Source: Cyanobium usitatum str. Tous
GTDB lineage: Bacteria > Cyanobacteriota > Cyanobacteriia > PCC-6307 > Cyanobiaceae
Direction of reading: 5' to 3'
Length of the DNA stretch: 64,000 bases
Assembly (NCBI RefSeq): GCF_003011885.1
Contig: NZ_PXXO01000002.1
Location: forward strand, 181,882-245,881
Translations under genes and position numbers: made by a program
Part shown: positions 28,337 through 37,600 of the stretch, piece after piece
How the letters are laid out: each line of letters opens with the position of its first letter
How positions within the stretch are numbered: the first letter of the stretch is position 1
Notes under the pieces: model-generated
What the model was told of the DNA's origin: nothing
Database searches by the model: none
Seen by the model: only the letters and a program-made list of their open reading frames with translations

Positions 28337-30421
28337 ATGACCCTGAGCGCACCCCTGCCCTTGCTGGTTGGTCAGGGTCTTCCGCCCTTCGATGCGATCA
28401 CGCCGGAGCAGGTAGAGCAGGCGATCCCTGCCTTGCTGAGCGATCTGAACGAATCGCTCTCCGCCCAGGAAGCCAGGCTTGAACTGCGCTTAGGCGAATC
28501 CGAGTCGCTCAGCTGGGAGGAGGTTATGGAGCCTTTGCACCAGCTTGGCGAGCGGTTGCGTTGGAGCTGGGGTGTGGTGAGCCATCTCAATGGCGTCTGC
28601 AACACACCAGCCCTGCGGGAGGCCCACCAACAGCAGCAGGGGGCCGTGGTGCAATTCGGCAACCGCGCTGGGCAATCGCGTCCGATATATCGGGCTCTCG
28701 AGGCACTGCAAGCCAATCCCAGCCAGCTCGATGCCACCCAGAGCCGCATCCTGGCGGCGGAGCTACGGGACATGCAGTTGCGGGGTGTGGGCCTGGAGGG
28801 GCAGGAGCAGCAAGCCTTCAACTCCGCCTGTGAGCGGCTCGCCGAACTCGCCACAGCCTTCGGCAACCACGTGCTCGATGCCACAAACGGCTGGAGCCTC
28901 ACTTTGAACAGCGAAGACGAATTGGCCGGCCTACCAGCCAGCCTGCGGCAGCTGCTGGCCCAAGCTGCCACTGATGCCGGTGAAAGCGGCTGGCGCCTGG
29001 GGCTAGATATGCCGAGGGTGGTGCCCTTTCTAAAATTCAGTGAGCGCCGGGACCTGCGCGAAAAGGTCTACCGCGCCCAGGTTGGTAAGGCCGCCAGCGG
29101 TGAACTGGATAACAATCCCCTGATTGCCCAAATCCTGGAGCTGAAGTTGAAGCAAGCCCAGCTGCTGGGCTATGCCAACTGGGCCGAGGTAAGCCTGGCC
29201 TCGAAGATGGCCGGCTCGGTGCAAGAGGTGGAAGACCTACTTGAAGACCTGCGCGCTGCAGCCTTTCCAGTGGCCCAGCAGGAGCTCGCCGCCCTTGCTG
29301 CCTGCGCCAGCCGCCACGGGGCACCAGAGGCAGCTGAGCTCAAGCCCTGGGACGTGAGCTACTGGGCAGAGGTGCTGCGTCAGGAGAGCTTCGAGCTCAA
29401 CAGCGAGGCCCTCAGACCCTGGTTTTCCCTTGAGCAGGTATTGAAGGGGCTGTTTGTTCTTTGCCAGCGCCTGTTCGACATACAAATAGTGGCCGCAGAT
29501 GGGGAGGCGCCGATCTGGCATAGCGACGTGCGCTATTTCCGAGTGCTCGAAGCCCGTAACGGGGCGCCCCTGGCCGGTTTTTACCTTGATCCCTATAGCC
29601 GCCCTGGCAGCAAGCGCGGTGGTGCCTGGATGGATGAATGCCTCGGCCGCTCCCGAAGCGCCACCGGCGAGCCCGTGTTACCAGTGGCCTACTTGATCTG
29701 CAACCAGAGCCCACCGGTGGGGGACACCCCCAGCCTGATGACCTTCGACGAGGTGGAAACCCTCTTCCACGAATTTGGTCATGGCCTCCAGCACATGCTC
29801 ACCACGGTGGAGCGGCCCCAGGCCGCCGGTATTAACAACGTGGAGTGGGACGCGGTAGAGCTTCCCAGCCAATTCATGGAGAACTGGTGCTACGACCGGG
29901 CCACCTTGATGGGCATGGCACGCCACTGGCAGAGCGGCGAACCGCTACCGGAAGCCGAATACCAAAAGCTGCTGGCAGCTCGCACCTTCATGGCTGGGGG
30001 GGCCACCCTGCGCCATGTGCACTTTGCCCTCACCGATCTACGCCTGCACAGCCAGTGGACCCCCGACAGCGGTGAGAGTCCGGATCAAATGCGCCGCCAT
30101 ATCGCTGCCACCACGACGGTGCTGGAGCCGATAGCCGAGGACGCCTTCCTTTGCGCCTTCAGCCATATTTTTGCCGGCGGCTATGCGGCCGGCTACTACT
30201 CCTACAAGTGGGCCGAGGTGCTCAGCGCCGATGCCTTCAGCGCTTTCGAGGAGGTGGGCCTGGAGAAGGAGGAGGAGATCGTCGCCACCGGCCGCCGTTT
30301 CCGCGACACCGTGCTCAGCCTGGGTGGCAGCCGCTCCCCAGCTGAGGTGTTCGAAGCCTTCCGAGGTCGCCAGCCAAGCAGCGAGGCGCTGATCCGCCAT
30401 TCCGGGCTGGTGGCCGCCTGA
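28337..30421 (+). CDS. prlC: Oligopeptidase A (M3 metallopeptidase)
   Basis: This soluble zinc oligopeptidase degrades short peptides, including cleaved signal peptides. The zinc site HEFGHGLQHML, with the catalytic glutamate and two His ligands, lies about two thirds along, and the downstream ligand region VEWDAVELPSQFMENW is present. The 694 residues match the family. ATG 28337 begins at MTLSAPLPLL after the end of ndhD; the frame is open further upstream into ndhD. The stop overlaps the next start by one base (TGATG). Confidence 0.93.
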   Translation: MTLSAPLPLLVGQGLPPFDAITPEQVEQAIPALLSDLNESLSAQEARLELRLGESESLSWEEVMEPLHQLGERLRWSWGVVSHLNGVCNTPALREAHQQQQGAVVQFGNRAGQSRPIYRALEALQANPSQLDATQSRILAAELRDMQLRGVGLEGQEQQAFNSACERLAELATAFGNHVLDATNGWSLTLNSEDELAGLPASLRQLLAQAATDAGESGWRLGLDMPRVVPFLKFSERRDLREKVYRAQVGKAASGELDNNPLIAQILELKLKQAQLLGYANWAEVSLASKMAGSVQEVEDLLEDLRAAAFPVAQQELAALAACASRHGAPEAAELKPWDVSYWAEVLRQESFELNSEALRPWFSLEQVLKGLFVLCQRLFDIQIVAADGEAPIWHSDVRYFRVLEARNGAPLAGFYLDPYSRPGSKRGGAWMDECLGRSRSATGEPVLPVAYLICNQSPPVGDTPSLMTFDEVETLFHEFGHGLQHMLTTVERPQAAGINNVEWDAVELPSQFMENWCYDRATLMGMARHWQSGEPLPEAEYQKLLAARTFMAGGATLRHVHFALTDLRLHSQWTPDSGESPDQMRRHIAATTTVLEPIAEDAFLCAFSHIFAGGYAAGYYSYKWAEVLSADAFSAFEEVGLEKEEEIVATGRRFRDTVLSLGGSRSPAEVFEAFRGRQPSSEALIRHSGLVAA

Positions 30422-31509
30422 TGGCCACTCCTGCACCGGAGCTGGTGGCGGTCGCCGAGGCCTTCGCCCTGCCCGGGGTTGTCTCCGCGATTGCGCCCCT
30501 TGGTAATGGCAACGTCAACGACACCTACCGGGTGGACACCGCCAGCGGTGTTTGCTTTGTGCTTCAGCGGCTAAATACTGCTGTGTTTCCCCAGCCGGAG
30601 CTGGTGATGCAAAACCTGGAGGCGCTCAGCGCGCATGCCGAGCAGCATCCTCTGATCGGACAACGATGGGAAGTGCCTCGGCTAATCGCAAACCGCCATA
30701 CCGGCCGACCCTGGCTATTGGCAGAGGGCCAATTTTGGCGACTACAGAGCTACATCGAAGAGGCCGTGACGGTTGAGGCGATCACGAACCGGGAGCAGGC
30801 CCGCCAGGTAGGTCGCGGCCTGGGGCTATTCCACTTGCTGATCAGAGAGCTGCCCCCAGAGCAACTAGCCGACACCCTGCCGGGTTTCCACGTCACACCG
30901 ACCTACCTGGCGGCCTACGACCAAGCTCTGCTATGCAGCCCAATAGGTCAGGACGATCGGGAGCAATGGTGTGCTGCATTCGTAGAGCAACGCCGCGAAC
31001 TGGCACCGATCCTTGAGGACGCCAATAAAGCGGGCCTTCTGCAGCTGCGGCCTATTCACGGCGACCCCAAAATAAACAATGTGATGCTCTGCGCCCACAC
31101 GGGAACTGCCGTGAGCATGGTGGATCTAGACACAGTTAAACCAGGCCTGGTGCACTACGACATTGGTGATTGCTTGCGTTCAGCCTGCAATCCAGCGGGG
31201 GAAGAAGCCTGTGAACCTGATAGCGTCAAATTTGATCTCGATCTCTGCGAGACCCTCCTGGAGGGCTACCTGGACGCGGCAAGAACATCCCTAAGTGATA
31301 CGGACCTAGATTACATCTACGTGTCGGTAAGGCTGATCAGCTTCGAGCTAGGCCTGCGCTTCTTAAGTGACCATCTAGCTGGCAATGTCTACTTTCGTAC
31401 CACCCATCCCAACCACAACCTCGCAAGGGCTTTAGTGCAATTTCGTCTCACCGAAAGCATTGAGGCCCAGGAAGAACAGATCCGGCAGATTGTGGCAAAA
31501 CTGCGATGA
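30421..31509 (+). CDS. Phosphotransferase (APH/choline kinase-like; possible sugar kinase)
   Basis: The 362-residue protein has a protein-kinase-like small-molecule phosphotransferase fold. The start resembles N-acetylhexosamine kinases (APLGNGNVNDTYRVD, then a lysine-free VLQRLN strand). The catalytic loop is IHGDPKINNVM and the metal-binding aspartate is in MVDLDTVKPGLVHYDIGD. The substrate is unknown; a hexosamine or other sugar fits the family best. It starts on the last base of the prlC stop and overlaps the DOMON-like gene by four bases, so all three are coupled. Confidence 0.8.
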   Translation: MATPAPELVAVAEAFALPGVVSAIAPLGNGNVNDTYRVDTASGVCFVLQRLNTAVFPQPELVMQNLEALSAHAEQHPLIGQRWEVPRLIANRHTGRPWLLAEGQFWRLQSYIEEAVTVEAITNREQARQVGRGLGLFHLLIRELPPEQLADTLPGFHVTPTYLAAYDQALLCSPIGQDDREQWCAAFVEQRRELAPILEDANKAGLLQLRPIHGDPKINNVMLCAHTGTAVSMVDLDTVKPGLVHYDIGDCLRSACNPAGEEACEPDSVKFDLDLCETLLEGYLDAARTSLSDTDLDYIYVSVRLISFELGLRFLSDHLAGNVYFRTTHPNHNLARALVQFRLTESIEAQEEQIRQIVAKLR

Positions 31510-32063
31510 ACAGCACCAGCTTCAAATTAATTCCTTATGCAGCCGAAATGCAGGGAGAACTTGACCTCTACTCACTCCATGGCCAACTCAGCGTAGCTGA
31601 GAATACTCTGCAGATCACATTCCAGCTTGAGGGCGAACTAGCCAAGTTGAGGATTGCTCGCAGCAGCGGCCCACCACTGCGACAAGACCTTCTTTGGCAA
31701 GCAACCTGCCTGGAATTCTTTCTTGCCGCTGCAGGTAACAGCGACTACTGGGAGTACAACCTTTCGCCCGCCGGTCACTGGAACGTTTATCACCTAGAGG
31801 GCTACCGGCAGGGGTTGGCCGAGGAACCTGCCTACAAGCAACTCCCCTTCAGCGTGATGGGCGATGACAAACAATTAAGGTTGAGCCTTACTTGCGCGCT
31901 GCCACCAGCGCTGGGCACCCACCGGGCAGCTGCGGGGCTCGAAGTTGGGGTGTCCGCCGTGCTCCAAAGCTCCAGCGGAGAGCTGGCCTACTGGGCCGTG
32001 GCCCATCCCGGCAGCGAACCTGACTTTCACCACAGATGCGGGTTCTGCCTCAAATTTGCCTAG
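31506..32063 (+). CDS. DOMON-like domain protein
   Basis: The 185-residue protein lacks a signal peptide and matches the DOMON-like family, a beta-sandwich related to carbohydrate- and haem-binding domains. Conserved-looking segments are LLWQATCLEFFLAA, YWEYNLSPAGHWNVYHLEGYR and the C-terminal PDFHHRCGFCLKF. The function is unknown. Coupling by ATGA overlap to the putative sugar phosphotransferase suggests a shared carbohydrate substrate, which is inference. It converges with folB, overlapping its end by four bases. Confidence 0.72.
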   Translation: MNSTSFKLIPYAAEMQGELDLYSLHGQLSVAENTLQITFQLEGELAKLRIARSSGPPLRQDLLWQATCLEFFLAAAGNSDYWEYNLSPAGHWNVYHLEGYRQGLAEEPAYKQLPFSVMGDDKQLRLSLTCALPPALGTHRAAAGLEVGVSAVLQSSSGELAYWAVAHPGSEPDFHHRCGFCLKFA

Positions 32064-32452
32064 TGATGCCGGCTGCGCCGCACCGCCACAACCCCGTCAA
32101 AACCAGACACCGGGGCCTGACATTTGCGCAGTTCAATGCGGACCGGCACCGGGCCATAGAGCTCCTCGATCCGTTCGAAAATCCTTTCGCTGTAGTGCTC
32201 CAGGGTTTGGCAGCTCAGGCTGCGGGCCTGCTGTTGCAGGGCGGTGATCAACTGGCTGTAGTCGAGGGTGTCGCCAAGGGCATCACTGCGGCCAGCAGCA
32301 CTGAGATCCACGCCCAATTCCAGATCCAGCTCAAACCACTGGCCATCCCTGCGCTCGAAATCGAGCACCCCCACATGGGCCCAAAGCCGCAGGCCACGCA
32401 CCTGAATCGCATCGCTCACGGTCCAGCCATTGCAAACGGGAAGGAAGCTCAC
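32060..32452 (-). CDS. folB: Dihydroneopterin aldolase
   Basis: FolB converts dihydroneopterin to 6-hydroxymethyl-dihydropterin in folate synthesis. The 130 residues show the expected [23 protein letters not shown] at the N-terminus, with the conserved glutamate, and the later [14 protein letters not shown]. Its start overlaps the proA stop by four bases, and its 3' end overlaps the opposite-strand DOMON-like gene by four bases. Confidence 0.9.
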   Translation of the reverse strand: MSFLPVCNGWTVSDAIQVRGLRLWAHVGVLDFERRDGQWFELDLELGVDLSAAGRSDALGDTLDYSQLITALQQQARSLSCQTLEHYSERIFERIEELYGPVPVRIELRKCQAPVSGFDGVVAVRRSRHH

Positions 32453-33753
32453 AGGGGCAGGGGGCGATGGCTGAACTGGCGCACGCCGCTGGCGTAATCG
32501 GCGGCAACATGGCCCTCGCCGCGCAGCCGGTAGCGGTAGGTCACCAAACCCTCCAGTCCAACGGGGCCGCGGGGGGGCATGGTTTGGGTGGAGATGCCCA
32601 CCTCGGCGCCAAAGCCGTAGCGGAAGCCATCGGCGAAGCGGGTGGAGCAGTTGAGGTAGACCCCGGCGCTGTTTACCGCAGCCAGGAAGCGGTCGGCTGT
32701 GGCGGCAACTCCGGTGCAGATCGCATCGGTGTGGCGCGAGCCGTAGCGGGCGATGTGCTCGAGGGCGGCATCCAGATCGGCCACCACTTTCACGCTCAGG
32801 ATCAGGTCTGAATATTCGGTGCTCCAGTCGTCCTCTGAGGCTGCATGGCTCACACCCAGCGCCATGGCGGCAGCATCGCCGCGCAATTCAACCCCGGCGG
32901 CCCCGAAGGCCAGCACAGCCCTGGGCAGAAAATCAGCAGCTATCGACGCGTCAACCAGCAGGGTTTCGATCGCGTTGCAGGCTGCCGGGTATTGGGTCTT
33001 GGAATCCAGCGCCACCTTCAGGGCCAGCTCAAGGTCGGCGGCCCGATCCACAAACAGGTGGCAGATGCCATCGGCATGACCCAGCACTGGAATACGGGTG
33101 TTGTCTTGGATGAAGCGCACCATGGCATTGGAACCTCGGGGAATGATCAGGTCCACTAGCCCATCGAGCTTGAGCAGCCCCAGGCTTTCCTCCCGGCTGG
33201 TGAGCAGCTCAAGGGCATCGGGGTGCACCGCACTGGCGGCCAGGCCACAGCGCAACGCTGCATGAATGGCCTCACAGCTACGGCTTGCTTCGCGGCCACC
33301 CTTGAGCAGGGCGCAGTTGCCGGAGCGAATTGCCAAGGAGGCGATCTGCATCACCGCATCTGGCCGCGCCTCAAAGATCACGCCCAGCACCCCTAGGGGC
33401 ACGGTCAGCCGCTCCAGCACCAGCCCCGCATCTAGCTCGGTATGGAGCTGACGGCGGCCAACCGGATCGGCAAGCTCCGCCACCTGGCGCACACCTGCGA
33501 TCGCCCCTGCCAATTTGGGACCATCGAGCTTGAGCCGGGCCACCAGAGCCGGCGCCAGCTCCTCGGCAGCCGCGGCCTCAAGATCGGCCTGGTTGGCCGC
33601 CAAAATGGCTTCACTGCCCTGCTCTAGGGCTTCTGCCATGGCCAGCACGGCCTGACGGCGCTGGCCATCGTCGAGTTGACCAAGGGCCATGGCGCAGCGG
33701 CGCACCTGGGCGGCCCGGGCCAGCAGGTCTGGGGAGGGATCAGGAATCATCAA
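32449..33753 (-). CDS. proA: Gamma-glutamyl phosphate reductase
   Basis: ProA reduces gamma-glutamyl phosphate to the semialdehyde in proline synthesis. The 434-residue aldehyde-dehydrogenase-fold protein has the active-site cysteine in [14 protein letters not shown], the cofactor region [16 protein letters not shown], and [15 protein letters not shown] at the end. It is coupled to folB downstream and lies four bases after the ROK kinase stop on the minus strand, so transcripts probably read toward folB. Confidence 0.95.
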   Translation of the reverse strand: MMIPDPSPDLLARAAQVRRCAMALGQLDDGQRRQAVLAMAEALEQGSEAILAANQADLEAAAAEELAPALVARLKLDGPKLAGAIAGVRQVAELADPVGRRQLHTELDAGLVLERLTVPLGVLGVIFEARPDAVMQIASLAIRSGNCALLKGGREASRSCEAIHAALRCGLAASAVHPDALELLTSREESLGLLKLDGLVDLIIPRGSNAMVRFIQDNTRIPVLGHADGICHLFVDRAADLELALKVALDSKTQYPAACNAIETLLVDASIAADFLPRAVLAFGAAGVELRGDAAAMALGVSHAASEDDWSTEYSDLILSVKVVADLDAALEHIARYGSRHTDAICTGVAATADRFLAAVNSAGVYLNCSTRFADGFRYGFGAEVGISTQTMPPRGPVGLEGLVTYRYRLRGEGHVAADYASGVRQFSHRPLPL

Positions 33754-33757
33754 GCCA

Positions 33758-34654
33758 TCATCCCAAGCTGGGCGCCAAACGTTGCAGCGCCAGGCGAGCC
33801 GCCCCCAGCCTGCCGGCTCCGTTGCCGAGGCTGCAGCGACGAATCGTCAGACCCTCACGGCTGGCTGCCTGCACCCGCCGCTCCACCTCCTGCCACACCG
33901 CTGGCAGGAAGTGATCGCTGGCGCCGCTGAGGCCACCACCAATCAGCACCAGCTCCGGAGTGAGTACATAAAGCAGCGAGCTCAAACCTTGTCCCAGCAG
34001 CTGGCCATAGGCCCGCCACACCGCCAGGGCTTCGCCATCGCCGCCAGTGGCACGGCGGCAGAGTTCGGCCGGATCCACGCTGGAGAGGCGATCGAAGCCA
34101 CGGCGACTGCAGAACGATTCCAGGGAGCCGTTGTTACCGCTGTTGCAGGGCGGACCAGCGGGATCGAGGCCTATCAAACCGGGCTCGGCGGCCGCCCCCC
34201 GATGACCTGTAAACAACTGGCCATCAAGCAAAACCGCTCCGCCTACGCCCGTGCCCAAGGTGAGCAGCAAGACATCGCCAACTCCGCGGGCCGCCCCGAG
34301 CCAGTGCTCACCGAGCAGGGCGCAGTTGCCATCATTGGCCAGGGTCACGGGGCGCTCCAGCAGGGGCTCGAGCCAATTGGCCAAGGGCACATCCAGCCAA
34401 CCCGGCAGGTTTATGGCGATGCGCGCCACCCGGCCGGCCTGGTCGCTGGGCCCCGGATGGCCCACCCCAACTCGATCGGCCAGCCGCTGAGGATCTAGTT
34501 GCTGCACCGCCGCCACGATCGCCGTTGTCACTGCACCAGGCACCGCTGGCTGGGGCGTAGGCACCTGCAGCTCCGCCAGCAGATCGCCGGCTTCGCTGAA
34601 GCGCCCCAACTTGATGGCACTACCACCGAGATCCACCCCGATCAACTGGTTCAT
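33758..34654 (-). CDS. ROK family sugar kinase with altered zinc site
   Basis: ROK proteins are sugar kinases or regulators. The 298-residue protein starts with the phosphate loop [15 protein letters not shown] and contains [18 protein letters not shown]. No DNA-binding domain precedes it, so it is a kinase type. The zinc motif of the family (usually Cys-x-Cys-Gly-x-x-Gly-Cys) reads [14 protein letters not shown], so two of its three cysteines are serines. Glucose or fructose is the likeliest substrate, by family. I set the start at ATG 34654; the open frame extends into the TamB gene. Confidence 0.85.
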   Translation of the reverse strand: MNQLIGVDLGGSAIKLGRFSEAGDLLAELQVPTPQPAVPGAVTTAIVAAVQQLDPQRLADRVGVGHPGPSDQAGRVARIAINLPGWLDVPLANWLEPLLERPVTLANDGNCALLGEHWLGAARGVGDVLLLTLGTGVGGAVLLDGQLFTGHRGAAAEPGLIGLDPAGPPCNSGNNGSLESFCSRRGFDRLSSVDPAELCRRATGGDGEALAVWRAYGQLLGQGLSSLLYVLTPELVLIGGGLSGASDHFLPAVWQEVERRVQAASREGLTIRRCSLGNGAGRLGAARLALQRLAPSLG

Positions 34655-34682
34655 CGGAATCGCTGCATCGAAATAAACAAGC

Positions 34683-37600
34683 TCAGAAGCGGAAAAACAG
34701 CTGCAACTGGGTCTGCCAGGCACCCTGGGCGTCGACGGCCCCTTGCAGGTTGAGCAATTCTGAGGCTTTGAAATTCAGATTTAATTGGGGGGGTACGTCG
34801 GAGCGGTTGGGGGCAGCCAACACGGATGCATTGAAGCGTTCCGAGAGATCAAGACCTATCTCAGCTCCCAGCACGAGCTGGAGCGGCACCCGGCCTGATC
34901 GACGTGCGGCGCCACTGGAGACAGCTTGATTCACGTAGGTGGGATAAAGGGCAAAGCTGAGTCGCTGGCCGAAGGCATCGCCGAGGGTGCCGAGCAGGGG
35001 CGAGAGCAGGGTTTGGCCTAGGGCGGTGGCGAGAGCAGTGCCGCCTGCCGATCCCGCCAGGCCGGCCAGAGTATTGCCGCCGATCAGGGCCAGTAGCCGA
35101 TCTTCCGAGAGCGGTGGCGAACTGCGCAGCACCAGGTTGTCGGCAAGCCGGTCCGCCGGGCCGCTCACACTCAGGAAAACCCGCACCAAGTTGAGCTGGT
35201 CGAGGGAGTTGGTGGCACCAACCGCCTGAAAGTCTTGCAACGACAGGCTGCCGGCGGTCCCAATACCACTGGTGGTTGGCAGGTTGTCGGAGACCCTGGT
35301 ACGAAGGGAGATATCAAGAAAAGGAATCAATCCCATGGAGGGTGTGAACACCGCAACGTTTGGAGAGTCGGGGTCGAGTCCAAACGTGGTGGTGAACAGA
35401 TTGAGTCGCCCGTTCAGCAATCGCACCACACCCTGCAAGCGCAGGCTCGGATCCAGCCGCCCATTGAGACGCAGCAGCCCACTCGTACCAAAACTTGCCA
35501 GGTTGGGAATACCCACCTTCAGGTCGGGGCCCAGCTTCAACCTCAGGTCATCGAAACCCACAAAGCTGGCGTTAGGTACGGAGGCACGCAGGGCCTCACT
35601 AGCGTTGCTCTCCACATCGGGACCGAGCAGTACCAAGGGCTGGTCGTAATTCCAGCGGGATTCGAGCAATTCAGCGGCGCTAGTTACCGGTGCCGCCAAA
35701 TTGGCTTCACTGGCCAATCGGGCGGGCTGAACGTTGACGCTGCCCCGGGTAATAGCCAACTCCCCGCCGATATCAAGGGCAGCAACGCTGCCTCCGATTT
35801 GAAGGGACCCATCAGCCACGGCCTTGATCCGGGGCATGGCAAAGGGCACCTTTTCAAGCTCAACCTTCAGGGTGGCGTCTTTGCCATCAGCTGTGGCCTC
35901 AGGGCGAAACAGCCCCAGGCTTCCGCTACCACGCACCACTCCCTTATCTCCCACCTTGGCGTTGAACTCCTGAAGCAGGAGCTGCTCAAAGTCGAACAGC
36001 ACAGTGGCATCAACGTCACGAACCTTTTGGCCGATGAACTGCAACTGAGCACCCCGGAAACGCAAAAATCCGTTAGCGATCGGCTCTCTGACGCTGCCGC
36101 GCACTAGCAGTTGCAGGTCGCCGCTGCCCTGATTCCACTGCAGGGCAGGCTGGGCAAGCCCTGCCAGGAAACGCAAGCCGTCGTCACGACTAGCCAGGCG
36201 CAGTTCAAGACCCTGCTTCCCCGGATCCAAGGGCACAACACCCGCCAATTCGACGCTGCTTGAAGCCCCGGCCGCCCGCAAAGAAAGATCGAGGAGCAGC
36301 CTGGCCTGCTCCAGCTCAATGGTGCTCCGCTCCAGCACCAAAGCCGTTTCCCTTAGGTAGCCATCAACCAGGCTGATGTTGAGGGCAAGCTCAGGTTCGG
36401 GAGTGCCGAGGCGGTAGCGCCCCTGCAGAGATAGGCGGCCCCGCAATCCGGCGGGCACAGGGGTAAGCAGCGCCAACAGCTCAAGGGGCAGGTCGGCCAG
36501 GCTGAAATTGCCAGCCCCTCGCCGCAGGGGCCCGGTGAACTTCACCAGCACCGGCACAGAGGTAAGGGGCTGGTCCTGGTTTGCCTCAGGCAACCACAGG
36601 TGGGCGCGGGCCTGGAGGTCGGCGCGGGCTTCCAGCAGGCTAGCTCCGTCAAGGCGCAGGTCTGCGTCGATCTGACCTGCCAGCCGCTGCAGTCGCTCCT
36701 GGGGGCTGCTTTGCCGGTCACGCTCCAGCCTGGCAGCGCTCAGCTGAGCTCTAGCAAGCTCCAAGGCCCGCAGTTGGTCCTGCACGCTGCCGCTAAAGGT
36801 ATCGATCAGGAGGGTGCCGATATCGCTGGCCCGGCCCAGGATCGGCGCGCTCCCTCCGCGCCACTGGGGCCAGGCCCTGACCAACTGCTGCAAAAACAGC
36901 GGCGGTAATCGCTCACCCTGAAGGCGGGCTCGGAAGGCGCCATGCCACACGCCACTCCAATCGATGGCAAGGTTGCCCCCAGCAAGGGGAGAGATAGCTC
37001 CTTGGACTGAGTAGCGACGCTTGGCATAGCGGATATTCGCCTGGGCCGATTTCCCCCAGACGCCCAAAAACACCGGCCGATCAAGCTGGGCGCTACCGCT
37101 AAAGGCCAGGGGTTGGAGTTCGAGCAGGCCCTTACCGCTCAGCCGGGCTTGCAGGGGTTGCCGGCTCGAATTTGGCCCCAGGGCTAACTGCAATCCATCG
37201 AGGGGCAACTGGAATGCCTGCCAGCGGTAGCCCCGAGGGCTGCCGTTGAGTTCCAGAGTGCCGCCGTCCCGGTCAAGGCGAAGTGCACGGGGGACCCAAC
37301 GGGAATCGAGGCGGGCCGTAAGCACCCCCACCGGCGCTGGGGCGATGGCTTGCATGCGTAGGCGCCCACCACCAGCCGGATCACCAAACCACTGGCCCTG
37401 CCAGTTTTCCCTCAAGCTGAGGGGGCCGGCACCGGGCTGGTCGATCCGGAGATCCAGGTCTGGCTTCAAGGCTTTGAGAGGGCCCCGAACCCGGCCAGTG
37501 GCCTGCAAGATTCCCTGCAATTGGGTGCCCACAAGCAGATCGAGCCGCTCGAGGGGGTAGCGCTGCAGCTCCAAGTTGAGATCGAGCTGGCCTGGCACCA

